From assembly GCF_043290135.1 (NCBI RefSeq), contig NC_134704.1, forward strand, positions 15,392,001-15,456,000: DNA of 64,000 bases. The letters are read 5' to 3'. Made by a program: the position numbers and the translations under genes. The DNA is from Rhipicephalus microplus. Lineage: Eukaryota; Arthropoda; Arachnida; Ixodida; Ixodidae. The notes under the pieces were generated by a model. It did not search any database, was not told where the DNA came from, and saw nothing but the letters and a program-made list of their open reading frames with translations. Within the stretch, counting starts at the first letter, position 1. Every line of letters begins with the position of its first letter. Below, piece after piece: positions 25,217 through 38,600 of the stretch.

Positions 25217-26427
25217 TTGTAAACATTCATTATGTCTGTGTACTGCACACTAGGCTTTTCTACGTCGACACTCGCTTCAAATGTGCAAGCGTAGCCTGCA
25301 GAGGAGCCTGTAAAATTCACCGTATGGGAGGAGGAATGGCCACGATGGTTAACTACGATGTTAGCCTTGTGTTGCCGCACTGACAGTCGCCCATGTACAC
25401 TTTGATGTGGATTGTGGAAATAACCCTTTCTGTGCCCAGTTTTTCAGTGCCTTTTGTGGGAAATTTGTCCATTTTATCTGGGTGCAGATGTGCTATCCTG
25501 AAACGCACATCTTCCGTCTCGCTAGGCACAAATTATGATGCTACTGGTGCCTATCCAGACACTTAGTGATCACGTATATTTTCACAGTAGAACTAGCATG
25601 ATCTACTGTACAGTACACTACAGTAAAGTATAATTTGGCAAAGGCAATCAATCCCAATGCTACATTCATGTTTGAGAAATGAGTGCAGGGCAGCACTAGA
25701 AAGCTCGAACAATGCAAGTGCGACAACACCAGGCGAGACCACTTCTTTTTTTTTTTCTTGTATCCCAGCAGTCGCTGCATACGCAATATAAGTTTCTTTC
25801 AGCAAGCTCTTTCAGCGCCTTTGAAAGTATTTAATAAACTTAACTCATCCGCATTCTTTTTAGATGCCTCCAGCGTCACACGCTGCTGCGCCGAACTTGC
25901 GAAACGATGCGGCTGGAACTTTTCTTCGTTGCCAGTAGCTGTTCTTTGTGCGACCAGCCGGGGTATCTGCTGGGTCCCTTCGTCGCGGTCTTCATCTTGC
26001 TCGCCTACCGTTCGCGGCTGGCGGCGAGACGAGGGTGTTTTGAGCGGACAATGGCTCTGCCTTGAGCGACGTGCGGCTCGTGATGAAGGTTAGCAGTAGC
26101 GTGAAGCGGGAAAGGATGGGTAAATAGGGAGCATTGGAATCGGTGCAACATTGTTTGGGAGTGTGAGGCAACAAAACAACGCTTTCTCACAATGTTTATT
26201 ATTAACACGTTCAACACGCACCGACCTGTGTTTTTATTATTCATGCATATATATATATTTCAACGAAACTGCGCCGCTTAATGTATCTTAATCACACAGG
26301 TGTTAGCACTGATAACGTTACCGTCAACGCATCGCGAATAACAGCTTAAACGACACGTGCAATATGAAGGCGATATACGTGCTTAAATAAGAAAAATAGT
26401 TGCTAAGGCTCTACCTCCTAAGCCACA
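25217..26427. other. No gene seen
   Basis: No supported gene. A 136-codon frame at 25683-26093 crosses a T run and has no recognisable domain. Confidence 0.4.
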
Positions 26428-26647
26428 ATATGATTATGAAAAAACTTCGTAGTGGAGGTCTTATGAAAGACGTCGTAGTGGAGAAATTTCACCTCCGGAG
26501 CTCTTCAACGTGCACCTAAATATAAGCACACGGGCCTCTAGCATTTCCGTATTCATAGAAAATGAAGCCGCCACGTCTGGGATTAGATCCCGTGACCTGC
26601 GGCTGAGAAGCTAAGCACTGTAACCACTATAGACCACCGCGGCGGGT
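26428..26647 (-). mobile_element. Diverged Ruka-type SINE
   Basis: Minus-strand copy with CACAATATGATTATGA, a short internal duplication of the CTTCGTAGTGGAGG block, GGGATTAGATCCCGTGACCT and GACCACCGCGGCGGG. Confidence 0.7.
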
Positions 26648-29600
26648 GAAATACATGGTTTAGATCATGCTGACCGGTATTATAAGTTTGGTCCCGAACA
26701 GGCGCCGTGGGCCAAAAAAAAATGTAGGCCACAGTTAAAACGAAAGAGGAAAATTCGGAAGAGGGAAACAAAAGAAAAAAAAGGAAGTGCACATAAAACC
26801 TTGACGCCTGTGTTAAGCGCTAGGTGTTTCAGTGTCATCTATATGCTTTGTACAGACGACGCTAAGTGCACCACATTAGGTCCACCTGTACATTTTTCGT
26901 GCACAAAAAGTCACTCGATAGTCTACAGCCTTCCTGTACTATTCTACAATCGCTCGTCGCGGTGATTTAGAGTCGATACAATTAACCAAAATTAAACAAA
27001 GCTAGCTAGCTCTTTTTAAGCGTTGAGAAAAGGAATCGGTTCAGTAACACCCGATATTCTTTCACGTGCATTTGCTTGCCTGCAACAGCGCTGTAACATT
27101 CTGGCATATGCGTCCTCGCCGTAATACTATTAAAGGGAAGCTGAAGAGGTTTTAGAATACCACAAAACTTCATGACCAGTGAAAACCAGCATCATTGCCG
27201 ACGATGTCATAATTTTTACTGCAGTTGTTGCAGCACGAGCTTTATAACACACGAGAGAAAAGTTAGTCTTGCTCCGCCCATGCGAGCCCGCCGGAACTTT
27301 GGGCGCGAAAATCTCGAAAACCTACGTCATCTCCGATTACTTTGTCGTATATAGCCATACTGAACTCCGACAGAAGGTTTCCGCCACTCAGTCATCCGAG
27401 CTGCGAAAACGCTGTTTATGTGTCGAAGGCCCTATAGTAAGTGTACCGATGCTGACAGCCCTGCGGCTGGATTACGACATCTGAAACAACGTCTAACAGC
27501 CGAGCGTTACGTGAACAAGCGTTTCTCGTATGTTTAACTGTGGTCTCCGTCACTGACTCGTGACGTGCCGTCACCGGAGCTGATCAAGGAGGCCACGCAT
27601 CAGTCGTGCTGCTGTTGCAGATAACGCGGCATACAGAGGATGACGTCACACACGTTCGCTCAGCATCTCAAAAAGCCCTGTGGCCAGGCCTCCCTATTTA
27701 TTTTTATTTTTTGTAAAATTTCATATTTGGGTTCACTTTTGAGAATCGTCACATAGTTTATCCAAGTAAGCAGGGTTTAAACTGCTGTCATTACACACTC
27801 CAAAGCCATTTTCCTTGAAAAAGTGCTTTAAGGCGCTGCCGCTCGCCTACGACAGGCAATATTTGAAGTGGGCTTTTCCGCATTTAGAGCGTTATTGCGG
27901 GTAAGCCAGCTTTGACAGCTTTCATCACGCACGTGCGCGCTTATCATCAAGGTCACTCTGACGTTCGCAAATTCATACAAGGCGAAGTAAGTCGCTTATG
28001 TTAGGACGCTGAATAACCGGGGGCTGCAGGTGGTGTGGTACAATTTTCGCTGAACGGCCGTTGCTCCGAAGACACTGCAGGACGCATTCTTCATTATCAT
28101 GCAGTTTTTAGTAGTATTTAGCGCACGACTCTCTACTTGTGCGACCTAACCTCACGACACCCTTGTTAGATATTTGAATCACCTACATTCGACGTCTAAG
28201 TGGCATTCGTGAGATGAGAAGTGATAAGAACAAAGAAAAGAATTTCAAAAAAACACGCACACACACTGATCAACACATTAATCGAAGCCTTGGATCCGCA
28301 AGGTCGAACTTGAGCCAGTTAGTCCGTTCTAATTAACAAAACGTCATACGGACGTTGTCAGTAAAATTTGTTCTTCTTTATGTACGTTAGTGACTGGATT
28401 ACCTGCAACCGTGTACATGTACACATACAATTTTTTAAATATATTTTTTTGGGGGGGAGCCATGCGTCAATGAAACACAAAGTTCAGTGTATTTGAACTT
28501 ATAGTTCAATTTTAAATAAACAAATTGGGTTAAATATGGGACACAAAAAATTGTGGCTTAGATAGATGTGGTGTGCTTTGTATTTCTTCACCTCGCGTTT
28601 TGTTTGTATAGGCTGTTTTCCTTGTTCCTCTAGAATTTACAGGGCTGAAGGCCTTCAGAGTGTGCTTGTTTTTTTGTTAGTTACTATTATTATTTCATAT
28701 ATATTTTTTATACTTGCTAGATCTTGCTTGTAAATAGACTACAAAAAGTGGCGGTGGGTGGGGGGGCAAAGGCGTAAATCGAAAAAGAACGCGCTACACT
28801 ACATGCTTTCTGCCAGAAGCTTTCGTGTCCCAGCGTACATTTTGTATGGAAAAAGAACGACAAATGGAAGTGAAACGAAAATTCTGCGTCTTATCAGTTA
28901 ATGTTTTTTCACTTATTAACAAATGTATGAAAAAAGAACGATGCGGTACAACAATTGTTGCACGTGGAGAGTCATGTGATTTAATTAGACAAGGTTTACA
29001 CAAATGACTGCGCATGAACAGTTTGTCCAGTTATGAAAACGGACTCAAGAAAGTGCAGTTGCCGAAAAAATGTGCTGTTGAGATGGGAAGAATATTTATT
29101 TTCTGAACACCATAAAGTCACTCGTAGAAGAATTTGTTTCGGGTGGGAGTTTCTGCCAATATTTTCTTAACATTTGATTCATGAATCAATGCTTCGAACA
29201 CAAAGAAAAGACAGAAAATAGTCGAGATGACACTGCTTTGCCTCTTCTGGGTGCTTTCTTCGTGTTTTAAGCATTGAGCCAGGAGTAACTTGCTTAGCGA
29301 ACCACAGAGGTCTTGTGTCTTATATCGTAGGCACAAGCTCGTGCAAAAGCTCAGAGCTTTCTGCTAAGTGAGAAAGGGGACCCGAAGTGGGACGGAAGAG
29401 AGAAGAATAACAGGAATGTGGAAAGGACAGGCATTGAAAAGAACCAAGAATCAAACTTGCTCCAAAAAGGGCTCATGTTTAACGACTCCCCACCCACCCC
29501 CACCCCCCACTGTATTGTGTTCATCTGTTGGAGAAGAACGCAGCGCTTTATTACATGTCCCTCAAGCTGTGTGGAGAAGGACCTTTAACCTGGTTGTGCT

Positions 29601-29864
29601 TCCTGCAAGCGAGCTGTCAGGGAGCGCACCCTCATTATCGCTTGCCGGTGATGGCGAGCTCTCACACGTCGCGGGAATGTGTGATGGGGACTCCCTCCGT
29701 GACCACGACGACATAGTGCCGAACATACGGGTGCTACGTTATGCAAACAGAAGCAGTATAGAAGACGATACCATGGTGTAAGAGAGAAACCAAAAGAAAG
29801 ACAGCAGAACTCGCTTGTTTTCAAATTCATCTTCTGTAATAGATATTTGCCCGTTCATTTGGCT

Positions 29865-29865
<1 letters not shown>
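26648..29865. other. No gene seen
   Basis: Over 3 kb without a supported coding region, recognised SINE or long microsatellite. It contains homopolymer runs and a C-rich run near 29490-29510. Confidence 0.4.

Positions 29866-29921
<56 letters not shown>
29866..29921. repeat. (GATA)n microsatellite
   Basis: About 14 GATA units without interruption. Confidence 0.95.
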
Positions 29922-29922
<1 letters not shown>

Positions 29923-30321
29923 CAAGCCGTACACTTTGGTTCTAATTATTGACAAGCCGAGAAATACGGTGCATATTAAAGAAGCTCATTTTAGCCAGCA
30001 GGGAAAAGAACGAATGCGATAGCAACAAATCGGAGTGTCGAACGAAGCATGGCTAGCATCTCACTCCTGCAGCAAACGCGGACGCTGCAGTGAGGGAAGT
30101 GACCTTCGTGTGATGCACGCAAACTTGCTTTGCTTTGCCCGAGCAGCAGCTGCGAACTTTGATCAAAAGGGAGTGGTCGTGGTTGCTGGCGTGTGCTGTA
30201 TTTAGACAGACATCAGTGGACGGCTCATAGCTTTGTACGTGTTGTGCTCTCACTCCTTCGCGTTTAGACGATAGACAGCGCGCAGACCTCTGTTCTCCCT
30301 GTAGCGGGCATATTTCCTTAC
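29922..30321. other. No gene seen
   Basis: No supported gene. If the minus-strand exon at 30322-30634 is real, this is its downstream intron. Confidence 0.35.
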
Positions 30322-30634
30322 AGCAGCGCATTGTAGAGTTACGTGAGAGGTGGTAGCCTTATACTTCATGTAACATTCCGATTTGTTGTTATCGCGCCCA
30401 TTGCTTTGCCTTTGCGGCGAAACTGACTTTCTCACGATTTTTTGCAGAACGAAGACATCTTCCTGTAGTCTCGTTGTTACCCTATCGTGTTTGAGCTTGT
30501 TCCGACAGAAATCGCGCCTGGTTAACCTCCCGGCCTTTCCTTTCTCCTTCTCGTGAACTAGAATATCAGCGGTTCCGTTTGTTTTCGGATCCATTGCGCT
30601 GCCTTCACGCCTCTTAATGTCACGCCTGTGAAAC
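30322..30634 (-). CDS. Candidate coding exon of an unknown basic protein
   Basis: On the minus strand a T-rich tract ending TTCTTCTCAG forms a strong 3' splice site before 30634. ATG at 30594 has a good context (GCGCAATGG) and opens 91 codons rich in Lys, Arg, Asp and Asn, then meets GTAAGG, a good 5' splice site, at 30321. The exon would hold about 40 nt of leader and 273 nt of coding sequence ending in phase 0. I do not recognise the family and no neighbouring exon was identified. The open frame continues to 30250, so an unspliced or chance frame is possible. Confidence 0.25.
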
Positions 30635-30817
30635 CTGAGAAGAAAAAAAAATTAAATACTACCACACAGCGCGCGAACCGCACACCTGTCAATTTTCACG
30701 TCGAATGCGCATGGCGGCGAGGAATTATTTCTTGCATTCTGCTTTAAGTTGTCCCACTGCGGTGGCACATGCGTTCTATACATCAGCGTACACGGCACGC
30801 GGTGCGCGTGATTCATT

Positions 30818-30925
30818 TCATTTCAATTATTTCGCCCTTAAAGGCTCGAAGGCATTACATAAGGGGGGAAATAAGGGGGGACATAAGGGGGGACATAAGA
30901 GGGGACATAAGGGGGGACAAGTAAG
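30818..30925 (-). mobile_element. LINE 3' end with TGAAA-type tail and an expanded G6 minisatellite
   Basis: The complement contains GTAATGCCTTCGAGCCTTTA, AGGGCGAAATAATTG and a TGAAATGAAATGA tail, as in 3' ends of CR1/L2-like LINEs. At 30865-30920 an ACATAAGGGGGG unit repeats about four times. A related CATTACAAAGGGG block ends the remnant at 48690. Confidence 0.5.
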
Positions 30926-31078
30926 TGATCATATATGAGTTATGCAGTGTGGTATAAAATGTAACTGCACTTGACCTATCACGGTGGTACGGGGGTTACG
31001 GTGTTCGACTGCGACTGTTTAGAAAAAAGTTTATTTACGCTATGTACAATATATAATAATATAACATTCTAGTAATAA

Positions 31079-31257
31079 GGTCGCGGGATCTAATCCCGGC
31101 CGCGGAGGCTGCATTTCCGATAGAGGCGAAAATGGTTGAGGCCCGTGTACTTAAGTGCACGTTAAAGAACCCCAGGTGGGCGAAATTTCCGGAGCCCTTC
31201 ACTACACGGTGCCTCTCATAATGATAGCGTGGTTTTGGGACGTCAAGCATCAACAAT
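31079..31257 (+). mobile_element. 5'-truncated Ruka-type SINE
   Basis: Starts within the B-box region (GGTCGCGGGATCTAATCCCG) and continues through GTTAAAGAACCCCAGGTGG to the 3' end. The A-box part is missing. A short ATT repeat follows at 31258-31276. Confidence 0.85.
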
Positions 31258-31276
31258 CATTATTATTATTATTATT

Positions 31277-32637
31277 GAAGCAGCCCAGAGAGAAGGAAAT
31301 GCTAGCATCCTTATGTTATAGATTTTCGCCATGTCGCCACCGTTCCCTATCCACGACCCAACAGGCAATATCAAGTCACTCCCGCTGCACGGCGATGGTA
31401 TATACCTCTGTGCAACGTCTATGCGCAAACACACAGCCCGTTCATTATGTCCGGCTGGAAGCTCTAATTTCCATATTTTTGTTTACCTTTGCTCACGGAG
31501 GGAATGCGCAAACTGGCTTCGCAAGCGAGGTACGAAAGGAAACAAACGGCTTCTCGTGAAAACGAGACAGGCGTCAACCCAATTATAGGTCTGGGCCGTC
31601 ACGTCGCACGTGGTATTGCGGGCGTACACGCATCCACAGTCTTGGCGCTTGCCCGTCACGTGCTCGCAATGGCGGGAAGCACTGTCCGTGCAGGCAGCAA
31701 GGTCAGCGCCGGATTGGCCGCTGTCAGGAGCGCGCGCGAAATTGGGTCCGATCGCGCTTGACATCACACTGGCCGAGACGAGGTGGAGGGAGAGGAATAT
31801 CGGGAGAGGAGCCGTTCGGATAATGTATCGGTCGTGCACGCGTTGTTCCAGCCCGTATGTGGAGCACGGAAATAAGTTTGCGCGCGTTTGCTGGACAGTG
31901 GGCTTTATTGAAGCGCCAACGTGCATGGCGGATACACCGACGCGAACTAACTGTGGTGAAAATGTTGTTTGGTTGTTCGAATAATTGTGTGCAATATGGA
32001 CTATTTTGCGAATGGGCTTTACTGCCTCCGTTTACTGGTATTCACCATTACTATCAGCCTTATCTGAATTCACCTTCATACTCGCGTCAATCATACCTAT
32101 TCCGAAACAGTATCGTTCATTAACAATTCCGTTATTCACTGATCACAACGCTTGAATTACGTATTGCGTAAAAAAAAGGGGGGGGGGGTGCCTTGACCTT
32201 TCCGCCACCAACTCTTCCAGGGAACCTCTTGATAAATATATCTTATGTTTTCATCTCTTTCAATAAAAATGTCCTCGCTTATTTCAAGCCACTCGTAACT
32301 ATAACTTGTACTGATGTATTACATCAAAAGGCGCCTAGAGCAGCACTGATTATGCCACATATTGATGTTAAAGTACCATGATCAAAAAAGGCAATTCTAG
32401 GCTAAGACCAATGAATCGACTCACTTTCTTACGCAGGCTCATATCAAGCTGTGAGTCGGGGTCTGAGTGAATCCAGCTCAGTAGTAAGTTCGTGGGTGAA
32501 CCTTAAGTGCAAAATATATTTCGTGAGTGAGTATAAGTGAAATACACAATTTCTGCCTACCTATACCCTCCACAGTATGTTGTTAATCTTGCCGGTTTGT
32601 ATTTTTAGCAACTAAGCGAAAAAGTACATGTATGCGC
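31277..32637. other. No gene seen
   Basis: A GC-richer stretch at 31490-31900 holds overlapping frames up to 147 codons with no recognisable domain. The rest is AT-rich. Confidence 0.35.
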
Positions 32638-32850
32638 GTCCGCCACCGTGGATCAGTGAGTACACGGTGCTTGGCTGCCGTCCCGAAGTTCGCGGATTTG
32701 ATCCGGGCGGCGGCAATTGCATTTTGGTGGAGGCGAAACGTCTGTCCACGTTAAAGAACACCAGAAGGTCGAAATTTCCGCAGCCCTCCATTACAGCCTC
32801 CCTCATAATGATATCGTCGTTTCGGGACGTAAAACCCCAGATATTAATGT
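32638..32850 (+). mobile_element. Diverged Ruka-type SINE
   Basis: Head (CGCCACCGTGGATCAGTGAG, GATTTGATCCGGGCGG) and body (GTTAAAGAACACCAGAAGGT, TTTCCGCAGCCCTCCATTAC) are present, with a short deletion between them. Confidence 0.8.
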
Positions 32851-33044
32851 GGACGTATACGCATGGAAGAGGTTGGGTTAATGCATTCAGCGTTTCATAA
32901 CCTTATCTATTCTCGTTGCGATTCGCAATTAGGTAAGAAACCGTTCGTTTAACAGCCCAAGGGAACGGCGGCAATTTGTATATAAGCATTATAAAATCGT
33001 TTATAGCCCAAATGCAAGGGTTATGGTTTGTATAAGAGACGAAA

Positions 33045-33896
33045 GTGAAACGCCGCAGCTTAAATTGTGTGCGTATAGCGCTGTGGCCATTTTGGTCAAT
33101 CACCGTCAAATTCAAGACATCACACGTCACGACATCTACGGGATCCGAGCTCACCGCTCTTCGAGCCGCTGTGGAGTTTCTTACGCAAAAATCCCCTAGT
33201 AGATGGTCCATTTTCTGCGACTCCAAGGAAGCCCTTCAATGCGTTCGAAGTCTACGACGTGGAAACTACCACCAGATGGTGTATCGTATTAATGAAATTC
33301 GTCATCGCGCTGCTGATCAAGGACACGACATTGTTTTACAATGGTTGCCAGGCCACTGTGGCATCAGTGGTAACCACCTCGCTGACAACGCTGCCCGATG
33401 TGCCCACGATGGAGCGCCCACACTGTTAATACCCTTGTCAAGAGTAGACGCAGCTAGAGAACTTCGTCACATCGCGCATAATGCCACACTTGCGCACTGG
33501 AATTCTCCACCTAACTCCAATCAACGCCCTAAGAATCTGAAGTCATTACTTCAGAAACAACTGCCATCCAAGATTTCTCGACGTGATGCTACAATGCTGT
33601 GCCGGCTGTGGACTGGGGTAGCGTTTACTAAGTCATTCAGCCATCGCATTGGCATGGCACATTCATCCATGTGGGAAAGCTGCAACTGTATAGAGACTAT
33701 TGAACATCTCTTGTGCCACTGTGCCCAATTTGATGAAGATCGCCGGACTCTCCAGTGTGCCTTGAATAGGCTCGATGACCGGCCATTTAATGAAGCAAAG
33801 ATCTTAGGAGCCTGGTCGTGCAACTTATCAGCACGGAAAGCCACACGAGCCCGCCTGAGATACTTGACAGCAACTTCATTGAGGGACCACCTGTGA
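33045..33896 (+). pseudogene. 5'-truncated LINE ORF2: RNase H and C-terminal region
   Basis: An open frame with an RNase H domain: acidic positions in TGSELTALRAA and FCDSKEALQC, then WLPGHCGISGNHLADNAA with the late His and Asp. The first catalytic Asp (xxDxS motif) lies upstream of the truncation and is absent. The frame ends in a cysteine-rich tail (CNC...HLLCHC) typical of I/R1-group LINE ORF2. Homology-like sequence starts near 33103, so codons before that are probably host DNA. The protein is a fragment that would follow an endonuclease and reverse transcriptase in an intact element, and cannot act alone. Confidence 0.85.
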
Positions 33897-34060
33897 AACT
33901 CGGCATGGTGTGTGCGATGTGAGATGTGTCAATCCTCTCTCTCTTTTACTCCCCCCCTCTCCATCTGTAGGGTAGCAAACTGGACGCATAGTCTATAGTT
34001 AACCTCCCTACCTTTCCTAAATTCCTTCTCTCTCTCTTGGTCAATACGGGCATATACCTC
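33103..34060 (+). mobile_element. 3' end of a 5'-truncated I/R1-group LINE
   Basis: Comprises the RNase H fragment and a 3' UTR with pyrimidine-rich CTCTCTCTCTTTTACTCCCC, GGGTAGCAAACTGGACGC and GTTAACCTCCCTACCTTTCC. The 3' boundary is estimated, and no target duplication was identified. Confidence 0.7.
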
Positions 34061-34559
34061 TATGTTTTTATTACACATGCAATGTGTTCTGTGTTTCCGT
34101 TGTGCTGACGAAAGGTCAGTCGCAGATCCGTAACTCTCTTCTTTCGCTTTGCTTACTTTTGAATGCGCTTATTACTTTGTAGTACGGCCTTGTCTGACGT
34201 AATATAGTATATTTGACATGATGTAGCAATGGTGCAGTTAATTTTCAGCATCTGTACATCTCGATGACGCATAGCATGCAAGTATCTTCTCTGCGTGTGT
34301 CTAATTTTATTGCGAAACAAAATGCCGGTGTAATGCAACCAATTATTTCCTTGATAACTTTTTTTCCCAATGCCTGCTCAGGACCAAACGGTGCCTTTGA
34401 TAACTCACGCAAAGCCCCGCTCAAACTGGCGAAACGCAGCGAGGAAAATGATTTGCAGAAATACAGCGCTTAAGGTGCTGTCCTCCAATTCTAAATATTT
34501 TACGACTATGAATGAGTGTGCGCTAGTTTCCATGGAAAGTGCGAAGGCCGACATGCCCA

Positions 34560-34910
34560 CGCGTATTTGGCACGGTTTCCGCTTGAATCATGCAATTGTT
34601 GTTAGTTATACTCCACGATTAAGCTTCAAGTTTATAATCTTGATGCGTACCCCAGCGACACATGTCCCTCGTGTGGACCCACGGCGACACTCGCACACAT
34701 GCTCTGGAAGTGTATAAACACTCCTCCCAACTCTACCTCAAACAAGTGGTCCCTAAGGAGCTCACTTCTCGCCGATCAGCAATGGGCCGTCCAACAGGCC
34801 CACGAAGCGGCCGCCAGGTACTCCCTGTCGGTTTTATTTGAAGTGGGGGCTTGGCAGGCAAATGTGGTCAAGTGTCATTTTGTGTCCTTCGTGCCATGGC
34901 AAAACAACGA
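34560..34910 (+). mobile_element. C-terminal fragment of another LINE ORF2
   Basis: In the frame around 34633-34830 a Cys-x2-Cys...His-x4-Cys segment (DTCPSCGPTATLAHMLWKC) is followed by a Trp/Arg-rich stretch ending QQAHEAAARYSL. This is the usual C-terminal zinc-binding end of I/R1-group LINE ORF2. Upstream coding sequence is eroded. It lies on the same strand as the previous LINE but differs in sequence, so it is a separate insertion. Confidence 0.65.
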
Positions 34911-35699
34911 ATCATAATAATCGTGGAGGCGGGGGGAGGAGGTGTGCTACCTCCTGGCTTCGTAACTGTTCGGAGCGGAAACTGTTTTCATTAATCAGTC
35001 ACGCCTTCTGCTTCAGTTATTCCTCCCACCGAGAGCGGTGCGTGGCGTTGACGCTTCAGACGCAGCGGAAACACTTGCACCACGTTGCTCGCTCACCACT
35101 TCCTGGTTCGAGCGTTTAATCTTGTTCATCGCTGTCCGCCCGCACCATACCCGGCGAGCATCGGACCGTTATACGAAGACATGCCTCCTTCCTCCTTTGC
35201 TTGGCTGAACCAAAGGGAGGAAACAAACAAAATAAAGCATCGCGCCGCCCCAGTGAGCAAATAAGTAATGCTAAAATACACCAACAGAAAAAAGTGTGCC
35301 TTACTCATACTTCTTGCCCCCAGCCATCCGACCAGCAGAAGTGCCCTGGCATCCTCCACCATACGATCACGTCGTCTTATCGGGTCTCTTAAAAGTGCGC
35401 ACTGCGTTGGAAGTTGTGGGACGGATGGGCGTCGTCTAAACAAGGGCGAAAAATCACGACCCTCCTCAATAAGGGATAATTACTGAACGGCTGAAGCCCG
35501 TGCGATGATCAGTCACAATATTCAACTGCGCAGCAGCCATAACGCGGGGGTCCACTATAATCACTCGCGACTCGAGCACATAGACACGTTTCGTCACTCG
35601 CTGAGACCTCGTTCGTCATCTTGTACAGTGTAACGACTAGGGTCCGACGCCAGTCTTTTCGAACCACCTTGGCACAAGGAAAATCTCAGACCGCTCGCT
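34911..35699. other. No gene seen
   Basis: No supported gene. Short frames only. Confidence 0.35.
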
Positions 35700-38600
35700 A
35701 ATAACACCGTTGATCCGATCCTTTACGAGCCAGACGTTCGAAAACGCTGCACCGTTCTCGTGAGTGGTCGGTGGACACTACGACGTGGCCTCCCATTCTT
35801 TTCCTGCAAAAGCGCAGTGGTCGCGAGATGGCCACAGAAGGGGGGTGGTCGGAGAGATTTGAGGGAAGGGGGCGGGGGTGATGTGAGTTCTGTCGGATGT
35901 TACGCAGGTACGAAGAGAGGGAAGGCAAGCGTGGAAGGGGGGGGTGCTTGTGCTCGCGATTGAAGGCACGCTTAAAGGGTCCGACGGCGTGCTTCCAGGC
36001 GCAGTTCCGGTCGCCGGCGTGAGTTCGCGCAACCTGTCCGCTAGCTCGCATCGCCTCGTCGCTGGCAGCTTCTGCCGGCTCGAATCGTGACTGCTTCCCG
36101 GAGGCGCACAAGAGAGAGCGCCTGTCCCTGCCTCTTTCGACGATCGCGCATACCTTTTTCGGTCTACAGTGAACGTTGCGCACCGCACCGGAGTGTACCT
36201 GTGCAGAGCGCCCACCACCGGGGAGCTTGTGAACGCGCGTGTGTGCGGCTGGGGTCGGCTTTCCTCAATGACGGCGCATGATATTCCCGAGTTTGGTCAG
36301 CCGTTACAAGCGCGGTGCGTCGACGGATGCAGTGTCGTTCTGCACGCGATGTGAGGAGGAAGAGGTGGTGTTGCACCAAAGGCCTTTCACCATCGCTGCA
36401 CTCGTTCACAGTCCTCAACTCGCTTACGTCACCTCGCTTTGAAAAACCCGCACTGCCGTGTGTGCCGCTGCTGAGTGAATGTGTCGATTGCAACGTGTTT
36501 TGCTGAAATTGCGATTCAGCGTGTACAACCCAGTTCGGCAGTGAAACCGCGTGTGCTCTGATTATCGCCCTAACAATGTTATCTGCTTAATTTGACTCGA
36601 TGTCGATTTGCGATTAGATATCTCAGTGGCCGGTTCGGGCGACCCGTTATCAGTGTAAATGCGCAAGCATTCCACAGCACTCCGAGCACGGCTGCTTTCA
36701 CGACCGTGAACTTTCATTGGCTTCCAATTAACGCCGACTCGAACTTCGTGCTGGGCAGGAGACAGGGCCGCGCCCGGTGATGCACCGTACTACCGCCGCA
36801 GCCCGCTGCATACACCATAGACAAGCGGCGTCCGAGGAGCCGAATCGTGTATCTCACGTCTGCGGCGAGAAGAGAAGAACGCGACGTCGTGCGCGAGACG
36901 TCTACGCTGGACAGAATTGGAGCAGCGGCGGCGTCCCGTCGACGAGCAGCCGTCCCTGAAGAAGTGTCTCGATCAAAGGCGGTCTCTTCATTTGTCTTAT
37001 TTTTTTTTTCATTCTTCTTTATTATTCCACAACACGAGAGCTATCAAGCTAAACCAGCGAAGAGCAGCGGCGATTCTTCAAGGCGTCGCGTCGCGCGCTG
37101 GTCTGCTGTGAGAAACACTTGCAACGGCTCGGGCCTCGCCGCCGAACACCTGCGGCCGAGCTCCGCCTCGCTTCTCAATCCGGAGCTCAGACCCCGCCAG
37201 CTGTGACGTTCTACTATAAACCGCGCCGGTGTGTCTCCATCGACGTCACGTCGTTTTTTTTTTCCTGCGCTGTCTCGGCACGTAAACGGCGTGAATGGCG
37301 TCGGTAACAGTAGTGTTCCAAACTCAACGTGTGTAAGCAGTGTTGTGCGTTATTTAGGGTGAGCTGTGTTCCGTGTGGCTGTATGTTTACGGGCGACCCA
37401 GAGCCGACTCGTCTACTACTCAGAATCGCGAGATTCTGCGCGGATGCAGCACAAAAGTGGCGTGCACCTCTTTCACCACGTGGGACATGCTCTGCCGCTG
37501 CAACGCCCACGTTCCTGGACTTCCGCTGCACCGGCAATGCTACGATGACCAGCGTTGAAGCACAACAGTGGATTCAGTCTCTGTGAACGAGTATACGTGC
37601 TCAGCTTGCCTTTCTTTTAGTAAAGGTCGCGTGCGTTCACGTGAGTGAAAAACAACGGCGTGTCACCTACCTGAAAATTGAACCACGACCGAATCTCTTT
37701 AGTGATGATATTCGTGTGATGTGTTTCGTGCGGTGTCAAAGGCAGTGACTAAACCCCATTATTTCTTTGGCCTTAAAGCCCGAAGGTCGCAGCTCAGCTC
37801 GTCTCGCTCAAGTGTTCTGACCCATTTTGAAAAAGAAAAAGGTACCGGAAAGACCACAGAGGAACTTTGATCTCAATGGACAGACGCACGTTGTTGCTGT
37901 GGGAAACGTTACTGCACAAACGCCTGGCGGTGTAGCTTGCTCCCCATTCCAACATTCTTTTTTTTAATTTGTTGTCATCGTCGAAGTTGGTGGACCAACC
38001 GTCGTAGTGTCATAGCAACCATATGCAAGCCCGTATTCGTTTCGTGCAAAAATAAGTTTGGAATATTTTCATCGCCCGAGTTTTCGAACCACGACTTGGG
38101 AACTTGGAGACTGACTTGAAGTGGATGGACTTTTGCTTGTGAGAACTTTCCACCAGGACACTGCCTTGGCCGGTGATGGATGCTTGATGCATGACTTTCT
38201 CAGCTCAGAAGAGGCTTCGGCGTGCATTGGAGCAGAACTTTACGAGTGATCGAGCATCTCTTTCTGACTCTTGTCGTGGTCGCAAGAGTGTGGAAAGGCG
38301 AGCGCGCTGACAGGGTCGAAGAAAGAAGCTGACGCGTTAGAGCTCGGCGCGTTATGTGTTGCGCCAAGCATCATCTCGAGCCTCCTGACGGAAGGGAAAA
38401 AGATAGCGGTAAGCAAAGGGAAATCCCTCCTGGACGCAACGAGAGACGTGCGAAGGTGGGCGCTCGAGACTGCGTGACGCCATAAATCGCTGCGGCGTGA
38501 TCTCAACAGCCGCGCCGTATCGCCTCCGAGAAAAAAAAAAGCACCAGGTTCCCGAAATTGCGTGCAGTGCTGTCGTACACACATCAACGTATCGACTCCA

